A DNA stretch of 64,000 bases from NCBI RefSeq assembly GCF_030124325.1, contig NZ_JASKLR010000003.1, positions 248,001 to 312,000 of the forward strand, read 5' to 3'. The DNA is from Sinorhizobium sp. 8-89. GTDB lineage: Bacteria > Pseudomonadota > Alphaproteobacteria > Rhizobiales > Rhizobiaceae. Shown here in pieces: positions 56,965 to 64,000 of the stretch (positions within the stretch are counted from its first letter, which is position 1; every line of letters begins with the position of its first letter). The position numbers were made by a program, and so were the translations under genes. A model generated the notes under the pieces. The model did no database searches. It was not told where the DNA came from and saw nothing but the letters and a program-made list of their open reading frames with translations.

Positions 56965-57133
56965 GTGCGGCCATCTTTCTGGTTTTTGCGGACGCACCCT
57001 GTTCCGGTCGCGCTTGTTCGCCCATGACCACGGGATTATAATTTGCGGCTCGCAACGAGCCCGCGACGCAGGAGAGGACGCACCGCGGGTGTGAACCGAG
57101 AGCGCCCATGCGATGTACGCATCATCGGCGCGC

Positions 57134-57236
57134 GAGATCACAATGATTTTAGATCGAATCGACCAAAAATCATTGTGATCGATTCTAGTGAGTTGGAGCG
57201 GGATGCGGGCCGCGTACACTTTTCCTCATCCCGCTA
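57134..57236. repeat. Family-2 palindromic repeat
   Basis: GATCACAATGATTTT faces AAAAATCATTGTGATC, then GGAGCGGGATGCGGG faces CTTTTCCTCATCCCGC. The layout equals that at 20875-20990. Confidence 0.8.
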
Positions 57237-57303
57237 GTTCTTTAAATCCAGAGCATTTTGTTCGCTTTCATCCGAAAGCGGGATGTTCTGCGGGAGGTGT
57301 GAG

Positions 57304-57597
57304 ATGACTACTTATGTCGTGCTTCTCAATTGGACCGAGCAGGGTATCAAGAATGTGCGCGAGTCTCCGAAGCGGCTGGATGCTGCCAAGAAGGTACTTA
57401 CCGAAATGGGCGGGTCCTTCAAGGATTTCTATCTGACCATGGGTGAATACGACATGGTCGCAATCTGCGAAGCACCTGATGACGCGGTCGCTGCGCGGTT
57501 TGCGTTAACGCTCGGCATGAACGGCAATGTCCGCACCCGCACATTGAAGGCATTTCCGGAAGCGGCCTATCGGGAACTGATCGGTACGCTCGGCTAA
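57304..57597 (+). CDS. GYD domain-containing protein
   Basis: A 97-residue protein of the GYD family with a ferredoxin-like fold: YVVLLNWTEQGIKNVRESPK, GGSFKDFYLTMGEYDMVAIC, DDAVAARFALTLGMNGNVRT. Members are short, probably dimeric, and of unknown function. GGGAGG lies before the ATG at 57304. The frame extends to 57283 but without match. It is a single gene between two intergenic repeats. Confidence 0.9.
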   Translation: MTTYVVLLNWTEQGIKNVRESPKRLDAAKKVLTEMGGSFKDFYLTMGEYDMVAICEAPDDAVAARFALTLGMNGNVRTRTLKAFPEAAYRELIGTLG

Positions 57598-57670
57598 AGC
57601 AACGGCTGGTCGACGGCCCGGTGATTTCCATCGCTGAGACTGACTGGCACGCCACTGGCGCGCGAAGGCC

Positions 57671-57778
57671 TAGAGCATCCCGTTTTCAGATGGAATCACC
57701 CAAAGCAGATAAGGTGCTCTAGAATCGAAGCGCTGGAGCATCCTTTGTGCGTTCATTTGAACGCACGGCGCTCCAGTC
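57671..57778. repeat. Intergenic repeat, family 3
   Basis: TAGAGCATCCCGTTTTCAGA, AAAGCAGATAAGGTGCTCTA, GAATCGAAGCGCTGGAGCAT and a GTGCGTTCATTTGAACGCAC stem. Same block order as 3306-3407. It ends five bases from the DUF2066 stop. Confidence 0.8.
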
Positions 57779-57782
57779 TGCG

Positions 57783-58610
57783 TCAAGGCTCGCCGTTACC
57801 CGACAGGACCTGCGCTGTCCCGCGGATCGCATTGCGAAAGGCGTCGTCGAAGCTGACGCCGCGGAGCTGCCACCGGTGCGTCTTCCCGGCGCTAGCGAGT
57901 TGCCACGCGGCTATCCAGCCGAGCGCCTTGTCGCTCCAGGAGATCGTCCCGGCGAGCGCGACATCGCCGCCGATCTTCTTTGCGAGCCGTTCCAGTTGCG
58001 CAGCTTCTTCGGCTGACAGGACGTCGAGGCCGAGCTTTTCCGCGGCAAGCGTTTTGCGGGCCGGCAGCCTTGCTTCAAGTGCGAGAGGCACGGTCGCGGC
58101 GGCGAGCGACTCGGCCATATAGGGGCTTTCGTCGCCGTCGCTGGTCAGCATGAAGCTGCGTTTCTGGTCATGGACGGCGAGGAAGACGGCAATCCGTGGC
58201 CGCGGCTGAAGCCAGGGCCTCGATCCGAGCGTATCGAGCAGGTGGTCGATCGTTGCCGGCTCGTATCGGCAGGTCAGGTCGTGCGGCCGGTCGTGCGTCC
58301 CCTGTTCATCGTGGATCGGGATGCCCTCGAGCCGATCCCGATAGGCAAAGGACGCAACGAAGCTGCCGGCGCGTTCGATGAGCGGTGCGAGCGCGGGCGA
58401 GGCGAGCACATGCTGGTCGCCGGAGACCTTCACGAGGACTTCGCCCAGGCATTCGCGGAAACCGATCTGCCGATTTTCCTCGCCGGTGCCGGTGACGATC
58501 GCGTCGCTCGTGTAGAGATCCTGCGTGTTGCCGGCCCACGCTCGCACCGGAGAGAGCACGCCGGCAAGCATGACGAGAACCGGCAGGACGGCTGTCATTC
58601 TGGCGGTCAT
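57783..58610 (-). CDS. Exported DUF2066 protein
   Basis: A 275-residue exported protein: signal peptide (TAVLPVLVMLAGVLSPVRAWA region), then a DUF2066 domain (DLYTSDAIVTGTGEENRQIG, LGEVLVKVSGDQHVLASPAL). RPRIAVFLAVHDQKRSFML and LGWIAAWQLASAGKTHRWQL follow. It is periplasmic, with no known activity. ATGs at 58610 and 58598 are both usable; the first has GAGGCGAAG upstream. It is divergent from the lytic transglycosylase gene, 70 bases away. Confidence 0.88.
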   Translation of the reverse strand: MTARMTAVLPVLVMLAGVLSPVRAWAGNTQDLYTSDAIVTGTGEENRQIGFRECLGEVLVKVSGDQHVLASPALAPLIERAGSFVASFAYRDRLEGIPIHDEQGTHDRPHDLTCRYEPATIDHLLDTLGSRPWLQPRPRIAVFLAVHDQKRSFMLTSDGDESPYMAESLAAATVPLALEARLPARKTLAAEKLGLDVLSAEEAAQLERLAKKIGGDVALAGTISWSDKALGWIAAWQLASAGKTHRWQLRGVSFDDAFRNAIRGTAQVLSGNGEP

Positions 58611-58680
58611 TCAACTTCGCCTCAAAACCGATCCTTAACATTTACGCTTTATCAATCTCTCGCAAACGAGAGGTTCCACG

Positions 58681-59250
58681 ATGCGTTGCGTTTTTGTCGT
58701 CGTCCTCCTGTTGCTGGCCGGCTGCGGAACGGTGCCGAGGGACACCCGGAACGCCTGTGCGGTTTTCGAGCAGCGAGACGGTCTTTTCAACAGTTGGCGT
58801 CGGGCCGCCTATGCGGCGGAACGCGAATATGGCGTGCCCGTGCCCGTGCTGATGGCGACGATCTACACGGAGTCCGGATTCCGCCACAATGCAAGGCCGC
58901 CGCGCACCAAGCTCTTCGGCTTCATTCCCTGGACGCGCGTCTCGACCGCCTATGGATACTCGCAGGCGCTCGATGGCACCTGGGCCCGCTACCAGGCCGA
59001 AACCGGACGCTGGATGGCGCGCCGGACGGATTTCGCCGACGCGATCCGCTTCATTGCCTGGTACCACAATCAAAGCCATCAGAGGAACGGCATCGCGCTC
59101 AACGATCCCTACCGGCTCTACATTGCCTACTATCACGGTCATGGCGGTTACGCGCGGGGCAACTGGAGCGCAACGGCGCAGACAGGCGCGAAGCGCGCGG
59201 CCAGTGTGGCGGCGATCTATGCGGGGCAACTGCGCGGCTGTGGTTCGTGA
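58681..59250 (+). CDS. Lytic transglycosylase lipoprotein (SLT domain)
   Basis: A 189-residue lipoprotein. The signal ends in LLLLAGC (lipobox, Cys near 15). An SLT-type domain follows: VLMATIYTESGFRHNARPP with the catalytic Glu, then YGYSQALDGTWARYQAETG and YIAYYHGHGGYARGNW. It should cleave peptidoglycan glycan strands from the outer membrane. Lgt in this window would lipidate it. It is divergent from DUF2066. Confidence 0.93.
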   Translation: MRCVFVVVLLLLAGCGTVPRDTRNACAVFEQRDGLFNSWRRAAYAAEREYGVPVPVLMATIYTESGFRHNARPPRTKLFGFIPWTRVSTAYGYSQALDGTWARYQAETGRWMARRTDFADAIRFIAWYHNQSHQRNGIALNDPYRLYIAYYHGHGGYARGNWSATAQTGAKRAASVAAIYAGQLRGCGS

Positions 59251-59471
59251 CCGCAGCACCGCGCGTCTTTCCAGACGCAAACCGTTACGCTGGATGAATG
59301 GGAAGTGGGCGTTCCGAGAGCGCAATCGACGCGTTCTGCTCCGTCGCCCATGGACGTCAGCGAAAGCGGTCTCGCCTCCCGACGAAGATCACGAAAAATC
59401 ATCATCCCTTGTCGGAACCTTTCCGCTTCGATCGTCCTTTGCCTGTCCAGCCAAAACAGGAGGAGAGATAC

Positions 59472-59825
59472 ATGCCCTATGTCGATGGTTTTCTCATCGC
59501 CGTGCCGAAGGCGAAGGTCGAGGAATACAAGGCGCTCGCGCGTCGGGCGGGCGACGTCTGGAAGGAGCACGGGGCGCTCAGCTATGTCGAGTGCCTGGCG
59601 GACGACGTACCTTACGGCGAATTGACGTCCTTTCCTCGCGCGGTGCAGGCGAAGGACGACGAGACGGTGGTCTTCTCCTGGGTCCTTTACGGGTCGCGCC
59701 AGGATCGCGATGCGATCGTCGCCAAAGTCATGGCCGATCCGCGGCTTCAAGGTGACGAGTGGAAGTCCATCTTCGATGGCAAGCGTATGATTTATGGAGG
59801 CTTCCAACCGTTTCTGCAGCTATAG
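59472..59825 (+). CDS. DUF1428 family protein
   Basis: A 117-residue protein of the DUF1428 family with a dimeric alpha-beta-barrel-like fold: MPYVDGFLIAVPKAKVEEYK, GALSYVECLADDVPYGELTS, VVFSWVLYGSRQDRDAI, FDGKRMIYGGFQPFL. Members are typically cytoplasmic with no proven function. AGGAGAG lies seven bases before the ATG, so the longer frame from 59298 is rejected. It is a single gene. Confidence 0.93.
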   Translation: MPYVDGFLIAVPKAKVEEYKALARRAGDVWKEHGALSYVECLADDVPYGELTSFPRAVQAKDDETVVFSWVLYGSRQDRDAIVAKVMADPRLQGDEWKSIFDGKRMIYGGFQPFLQL

Positions 59826-59846
59826 CGGGACAGGGGCCGCAGCGCC

Positions 59847-59890
59847 GTGCGTCTTAAATCGGCTACGATCCAAGGAGACACGCAGTAGCG
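59847..59890. repeat. Partial family-1 repeat
   Basis: CGTGCGTCTTAAATCGGCTA then CGATCCAAGGAGACACGCAG. This is the first half of the family-1 element, diverged. Confidence 0.6.
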
Positions 59891-60041
59891 CTCGCCGGCT
59901 GCGCCGGTGACGCCCGGCCCTTGACGCTCTGCTCGTTCCTAAATGGGCGGCGGCGAATTTTGAATTGCCGGATATTTTTCCTAAATAGATTCGTTCAAGG
60001 ACGTGTTCCTTCGTCGCCGCCAGTGAACGGGAAGAGCCGCA

Positions 60042-60464
60042 ATGCCGCAGACAGTCATCCCCATCGCTACCCGTGGCCAGGGACTATACGAGTTCACCGA
60101 TGCGGCGGCCGGTTACGTGCGGAAGTCCGGCGTCGAGGAGGGGCTGCTCACCGTATTCGTGCGTCATACGTCCGCGTCCCTGCTCATCCAGGAGAATGCT
60201 GATCCGGATGTGAAACGCGACCTCGATGAATTCTTCCATCGCCTGGTGCCGCCGTCCTCCGATCCCTCCATGCGCTGGATCGTCCACACCCAGGAGGGTC
60301 CTGACGACATGCCGGCGCACATCAAGGCTGCGCTCACGCAGGTCTCGATCGGCATCCCGGTAACCGATGCGCGCATGGTGCTCGGCACCTGGCAGGGGCT
60401 CTACCTCTTCGAGCATCGTGACCGGCCGCACCAGCGTGAAGTCGTCCTGCATCTGGGCGCGTGA
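60042..60464 (+). CDS. YjbQ-family protein (UPF0047, secondary thiamine-phosphate synthase-like)
   Basis: A 140-residue YjbQ/UPF0047 protein. Motifs: GLYEFTDAAAGYVRKSGVEE, VFVRHTSASLLIQENADPDV with the conserved His, MRWIVHTQEGPDDMPAHIKA, LGTWQGLYLFEHRDRPHQRE. The family has been reported to have weak thiamine-phosphate synthase activity; the native role is unsettled. It is cytoplasmic and a single gene. Confidence 0.94.
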   Translation: MPQTVIPIATRGQGLYEFTDAAAGYVRKSGVEEGLLTVFVRHTSASLLIQENADPDVKRDLDEFFHRLVPPSSDPSMRWIVHTQEGPDDMPAHIKAALTQVSIGIPVTDARMVLGTWQGLYLFEHRDRPHQREVVLHLGA

Positions 60465-60527
60465 ACCTCTGCTCCGGACGGAAATTCAGCAGTACAGTGA
60501 GTGATCATTCAGCTTCAGGGGGAGATG

Positions 60528-60932
60528 ATGACAGACGCGCAGACCATCGCCAGCCGTTTCATCGAGGCCGTCAACGAACGCGATTTCGATGCGCTTTCCC
60601 GCCTCGTCGATGAGGACATCGCGCTCGATTCGCTTACCGGTCAGCGGACCCTCGGCGTCGATCCGTTAAGGGCCTGGATCATGAATTATCTGCGCCATTT
60701 CGACGAAACGTTCAACGACGTCGTGCTGATGCACGATGCCTTCGGGCAGCGGGTCGCCGCCGACATGACAGCCCGCGGCACCTATCGCGAGACCATGTCG
60801 GGCTTCCCCGAGGCCTCGGGCCAGAGCTACGCCATTCCGAGCGTTTTCATCTTCGAAATCGAGGATGGCGCCATTACCCGCCTCAGCCACTACCGCAATC
60901 TACGCATCTTCGAACGGGAACTGGCGGGTTGA
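60528..60932 (+). CDS. SnoaL/NTF2-like fold protein
   Basis: A 134-residue alpha-beta cone protein: TIASRFIEAVNERDFDALSR, LVDEDIALDSLTGQRTLGVD, and a final ITRLSHYRNLRIFERELA. The length and layout match SnoaL/NTF2-like polyketide-cyclase or steroid-isomerase-type proteins; no catalytic function can be assigned. AGGGGGAG precedes tandem ATGs at 60525 and 60528. Confidence 0.85.
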   Translation: MTDAQTIASRFIEAVNERDFDALSRLVDEDIALDSLTGQRTLGVDPLRAWIMNYLRHFDETFNDVVLMHDAFGQRVAADMTARGTYRETMSGFPEASGQSYAIPSVFIFEIEDGAITRLSHYRNLRIFERELAG

Positions 60933-61185
60933 GTGGTTCTCCGCGCGTAACCTTTTGAATCTCTGTCGTATTTTTCTCCTGCGTCGGGGCAGCGCGCCAA
61001 GAGATGCGAGGGGCCGAGGCAGCGAATTGTCTTGCAATCCTGTTTCGTCCACGCGGGATTCATCAACCTGAACAGCACATGAACGGAGGATTCCGGTACC
61101 GTTCAGTTTATCCAGTCTATGTTTGGCTCAATGGTCGAGAGCGGTAATCGCCAATCTCGAACCTTCGCCATACCGGAGAAAAGCT

Positions 61186-61563
61186 ATGAAAAAGTTCCTC
61201 GTCAAAGCCGCCGTTGCCGCCGTCATCGGATTGACCGGTCTTGTTGGGACGGCGACCACGGCTTCCGCTGATTCGCTCGTCTTTCAATTCGGCTCGCCGC
61301 GCGGCGTCGACGTGCAGTACCGTGACTACGACCGCGACTACGATCGCGACTGGCGCCGGGATCGGCCCCGCTGGGGCGGTGAGCGCCGCGGCCGTTGTGA
61401 CCGGTGGCTTGCCGTTGAAAAGGCACGTGATCTCGGTCTACGCCGGGCCCATGTCGCCAATGTCGCGCGGCGCAAGGTTATCGTCGAGGGCCGCCGCCAC
61501 GGTTACCGCGAGGCAATCATCTTCGCGAATGTGCGCGGATGCCCGGTGATCGGCCGCTGGTAA
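61186..61563 (+). CDS. Exported basic protein of unknown function
   Basis: 125 residues: signal peptide MKKFLVKAAVAAVIGLTGLV ending near ATTASA, an Asp/Arg/Tyr-rich stretch (YRDYDRDYDRDWRRDRPRWG), and a compact C-terminal part (AVEKARDLGLRRAHVANVAR, RGCPVIGRW). Related small Rhizobiales proteins are common, but no function is known. GGAGAAAAGCT lies before the ATG. A terminator follows. Confidence 0.87.
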   Translation: MKKFLVKAAVAAVIGLTGLVGTATTASADSLVFQFGSPRGVDVQYRDYDRDYDRDWRRDRPRWGGERRGRCDRWLAVEKARDLGLRRAHVANVARRKVIVEGRRHGYREAIIFANVRGCPVIGRW

Positions 61564-61604
61564 GCTGCCGGATTTCCGTCTCGTCTCCCCCGGCTGGCGG
61601 AAAC

Positions 61605-61633
61605 AAGCCCCTCACGGTCTCCGCGAGGGGCTT
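61605..61633 (+). terminator. Hairpin after the exported basic protein
   Basis: AAGCCCCTC pairs with GAGGGGCTT across 11 bases; only a weak T tract (CTGATTCG) follows. Confidence 0.6.
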
Positions 61634-61779
61634 CTGATTCGATAAATTCCCGCGCGAAGCGACTCGCCCGGGGCTTTCAGTTGTCTTCGCGCGAAAGCCC
61701 TTTGAATTGCCCTGGCCCGTTTAATCTCGGGCGAACAGGGCCGGCGAGGATTCCTTGTCCGCGCCGAGCCGGGGTTGCA

Positions 61780-62565
61780 TCACTGATCGATAGCGAAGGT
61801 CACGTTGACCGTGACGTTGTAGGTGTTTTCACCGGTCGCAATCGGAACGGCATCGGCGGCGAATTCCTTGGCCATGCTGCGCACCATCGGAACCGGTTCC
61901 GGGCGCGAGGCCTGTTCCGAAATCTCGATCAGTCGGCCGAGCGAGACGCCGGCGGCTTCGGCCAGCACCTTCGCCTTCACGATGGCATCGGCCACGGCGG
62001 CCTTGCGGGCCTCGGTGATGACATCGTCGGGCTTGTCCTTGGTGAACTCGATGCCACCGCCCTGGTTGACGCCGAGCGTCACGGATTTGTCGAGGACCTC
62101 GCCGAGTTCGCTCAGCTCACGCACACGGACTGTGACGCCGTTGACGACCTGATAACCGATCAGTTCCGGCGGGCGGTTGCTGCCATCGTTGTTCTGCGGA
62201 TAGTGGTATTGCGGGTTGATCGAGAAGCCGCTGGTCTGCAGGTCGCGCTCGGCAATGCCGCCTTGCTTCAGCGCGGCAAGCACCTCCGCCATGGCCTTGT
62301 TGTTGGCGTCGAGCGCCTCACGCGCGGTCTTGGCATCCTTGACGACGCTCAGTTGCACGATCGCCATGTCGGGCGCTGCGGTTGCACGGCCCTCACCGGA
62401 GACCTTGATCAATGCCTGCCGGCCCCGCACGCCATCCGGACGCCCATTGCCACCCCCCTTGTTGCCGTTGCTGTCATCCGCAAGAGCGGCAGCCGCAAAG
62501 GCGCCGGCAAGGGCAGCGGCCATGGCAGCGACATGAGCCGTGCGGGCGATGCGTGTAGAAAACAT
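61780..62565 (-). CDS. Exported SIMPL domain (DUF541) protein
   Basis: A 261-residue exported protein. A signal peptide (AMAAALAGAFAAAALADDSN) is followed by a glycine-rich spacer and a SIMPL/DUF541 domain: LIKVSGEGRATAAPDMAIVQ, YQVVNGVTVRVRELSELGEV, KAKVLAEAAGVSLGRLIEIS. E. coli YggE, a homologue, lowers oxidative stress; the mechanism is unknown. It is a single gene. Confidence 0.93.
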   Translation of the reverse strand: MFSTRIARTAHVAAMAAALAGAFAAAALADDSNGNKGGGNGRPDGVRGRQALIKVSGEGRATAAPDMAIVQLSVVKDAKTAREALDANNKAMAEVLAALKQGGIAERDLQTSGFSINPQYHYPQNNDGSNRPPELIGYQVVNGVTVRVRELSELGEVLDKSVTLGVNQGGGIEFTKDKPDDVITEARKAAVADAIVKAKVLAEAAGVSLGRLIEISEQASRPEPVPMVRSMAKEFAADAVPIATGENTYNVTVNVTFAIDQ

Positions 62566-62717
62566 GGTTATTTCTCTCCGGTTGTTTTATGCCGAACTCT
62601 TGCTTATCGATTGTGTAGGCATTGCGGCAATGGGTTGTCGTCAAAAAGGTTTTCCGCTAGAGCCATTGCGACCCGCGAATTACCATTGGTTCGCGGTCAC
62701 CGGTGGATTACCGGCAC

Positions 62718-62793
62718 GGGCCTGTAGCTCAATGGTTAGAGCCGGCGGCTCATAACCGCTTGGTTGGGGGTTCGAGTCCCTCCGGGCCCACCA
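62718..62793 (+). tRNA. tRNA with CAU anticodon (tRNA-Ile2 type)
   Basis: 76 bases with a full cloverleaf, starting GGGCCTGTAGCTCAATGG and ending CTCCGGGCCCACCA with encoded CCA. The anticodon loop is CTCATAA. The D arm GTTAGAGC, the T arm GGTTCGAGTCC and the GGCGGCTCATAACCGC anticodon arm resemble bacterial tRNA-Ile2, whose C34 is changed to lysidine to read AUA, more than initiator or elongator Met. Confidence 0.92.
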
Positions 62794-62993
62794 TTGCCTT
62801 TTAAAATCAACGACTCGTCGGGTGAGCTGATTGGCTGTCCACTCGGGCCCTTTGCCGCGAACTTGTTCCTCTGGCGCGCCGTGGCATTTCGACGAGTCGC
62901 TGCTGTTCGGCCGATCGTAATCAACCCATTCGTCACAAGAAGGAACCTTCACGGGTGCCATAGGTTGAGACCTCGAAAGAAAGGATTTGAAAG

Positions 62994-63254
62994 ATGAGTG
63001 ACCCCAAATACGATGACCTCACCGACCAGCCGATGCCGTCTCCGACGTGGAAGCCTGAAACCAAGGAGATGCACGTGGATCCCCAACCGCTTCCCGACCA
63101 GGCTGCAGAATCCGGCACGGAAGATGCTGATCAGCCGCCGGCAAGGAGTGGCCAGGCGGCGCGGCGCGAGCAGCCCACGGAAGGAGCCGGAAAGGACAAT
63201 CCGGTCCACCATACTGGTCGGGTTCCGCCGAAGGTTACCAAGGATCAGATTTGA
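62994..63254 (+). CDS. Hydrophilic protein of unknown function
   Basis: An 86-residue Pro-, Glu-, Asp- and Gln-rich protein (MSDPKYDDLTDQPMPSPTWK ... NPVHHTGRVPPKVTKDQI) with no signal, membrane segment or recognised domain; it is probably disordered. GAAAGGATTTGAAAG precedes the ATG. It stands alone after the tRNA, next to a truncated hyuA-like frame. Confidence 0.6.
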   Translation: MSDPKYDDLTDQPMPSPTWKPETKEMHVDPQPLPDQAAESGTEDADQPPARSGQAARREQPTEGAGKDNPVHHTGRVPPKVTKDQI

Positions 63255-63620
63255 CGTCTCGGCAATTCCGGTTTGCCGCTGATCGTCGATAATGTGGCCT
63301 ATGGGCTCTGCGAACGACGGCGAGGGGATGCCGCAGCGCTTGGCGTGCAATGCACTGTCGGCGTGGACCGTTGAAGGCCGACGACTTCGAGCTTCGGATC
63401 CTTGATGTGGATGCGAAAGGCAGTGGTTTGTGCCTTCGCATGCTCCTGGCGAAACGTCTTCCCTAAGTGTGTCGACCCTTTCCTTGTGCCCATGTCGGCG
63501 ACTGGAGCGAACGACTCCGCATCGTCGTTGCATGAGATCCGTGCAGGCTTGACCGGCCATCGCGGTAAGTCGGACCTAAGGAACGAAACGCCATTGCGCG
63601 CTTGACATCGCGGGCGATAG
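63255..63620. other. Gene-free region before the truncated hyuA-like frame
   Basis: 366 bases with open frames on both strands that lack ribosome sites and recognisable protein sequence. It may contain degraded sequence joined to the hyuA fragment; no transposase or repeat is recognised. Confidence 0.45.
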
Positions 63621-64000
63621 CATTGCGGCGGCCGTCCGCATGGGCCGGCGATCTTCGATATCCTCTACGAGAAGCCTTCGCCGATCGTGCTGCCGTCGCT
63701 GACCGGCGAAGTATCGGAGCGGGTGGTTCACGATGGCAGTGTTCTTGCCGAGCTCGACGAGGCGGCGCTCCGCGAGACGCTTGCCGAACTCCGTGGCCAG
63801 GGCGTGGAATCGGTTGCGGTCTGCCTGCTCTTCTCCTTCCTCTATCCGCGCCACGAGGAGCGGATTCGCGAGATCGTTCGCGAGGAACTGCCGGACTGCG
63901 AGGTATCGCTTTCGTCGGAAATCGTGCCGCAGATCCGCGAATATCACCGCGTGAGCACGACGGTGATCAACACCTACCTGCAGCCGGTCCTTGCCCGCTA
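63621..64000 (+). pseudogene. 5'-truncated hydantoinase/oxoprolinase (HyuA-type) frame, runs off window
   Basis: Translation in frame from 63621 gives RPHGPAIFDILYEKPSPIVL, VSERVVHDGSVLAELDEAAL, GVESVAVCLLFSFLYPRHEE, RVSTTVINTYLQPVLAR, which reads as HyuA residues from about 110 onward. The N-terminal DVGGTFTD part expected in this family is absent, and a TAG lies at 63618-63620 in frame. Either the gene lost its 5' end or a frameshift divides it. The 3' end is beyond the window. Confidence 0.7.

Larger units (their letters stand above)
56918..57303. other. Gene-free region after rpoD
   Basis: 386 bases holding the rpoD terminator, a family-2 repeat and the start region of the GYD gene, with a fragment CCAGAGCATTTTGTTCGCTT like part of the family-3 repeat. 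No gene. Confidence 0.6.

Overview
The window looks like core chromosome of a Rhizobiaceae alphaproteobacterium, most likely Sinorhizobium/Ensifer. Codon use is GC-rich, a small BA14K-type exported protein is present, and several genes are alphaproteobacterial versions (a second-type ClpS, a CTC-type L25 with an acidic tail, a roughly 686-residue housekeeping sigma factor). Intergenic spaces carry many palindromic mosaic repeats resembling the RIME elements described for Rhizobium. The genus is inferred from reading alone; no database search was possible. No prophage, complete insertion sequence, CRISPR array, rRNA operon or replication origin was seen.

Layout. 1-7.7 kb is housekeeping: a MoxR ATPase start, a DUF1285 / CoA-pyrophosphatase / CCA-transferase operon, apt, two MaoC-type dehydratases, ychF, clpS and pth. 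7.8-11.0 kb holds a membrane GGDEF/EAL protein and a periplasmic solute-binding protein, lying between pth and rplY. 12-19.7 kb is more accessory: a BenE-type transporter, a GAF/Fis-type regulator ahead of an AldB-like aldehyde dehydrogenase and DUF779 protein, an NYN-domain protein, and a divergent LysR / aldo-keto reductase pair. 19.7-29.4 kb has prs, a lipoprotein, M24 peptidase, pgeF, midA, lgt, ubiK, and a ybjN / proC / csaA-like / tyrosine-phosphatase operon. 29.4-32.2 kb is a MarR regulator, OmpR-type response regulator and histidine kinase in one direction. 32.4-41.1 kb has ilvE, several small exported or membrane proteins, an MBL-fold hydrolase, a cold-shock protein, a DMT exporter and a soluble-glucose-dehydrogenase-like protein. 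41.5-47.6 kb has aatA, a LysR / SDR / imine-reductase-like cassette, carA and a YqeY-like protein. 47.8-56.9 kb runs dnaG, recQ, kbl, tdh and rpoD. 57-62.6 kb has small conserved or exported proteins. The window ends with a CAU-anticodon tRNA (tRNA-Ile2 type), an orphan hydrophilic protein and a 5'-truncated hydantoinase/oxoprolinase reading frame that runs off the edge.

How the genes work together. Translation and protein quality: L25, Pth, YchF, CCA transferase, tRNA-Ile2, ClpS. Replication and transcription: DnaG, RecQ, RpoD. Nucleotide and amino-acid metabolism: Prs, Apt, CarA, IlvE, AatA, ProC, Kbl with Tdh (threonine to glycine plus acetyl-CoA). Envelope: Lgt, PgeF, a lytic transglycosylase lipoprotein, BA14K and SH3 proteins. 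The best candidates for undescribed biology are the GGDEF/EAL plus binding-protein pair, the regulator without an AAA+ domain and its palindromic operator, the NYN protein of unusual composition, the ClpS with an altered substrate gate, the structured region upstream of ybjN, and the palindrome in the carA/yqeY divergent region.
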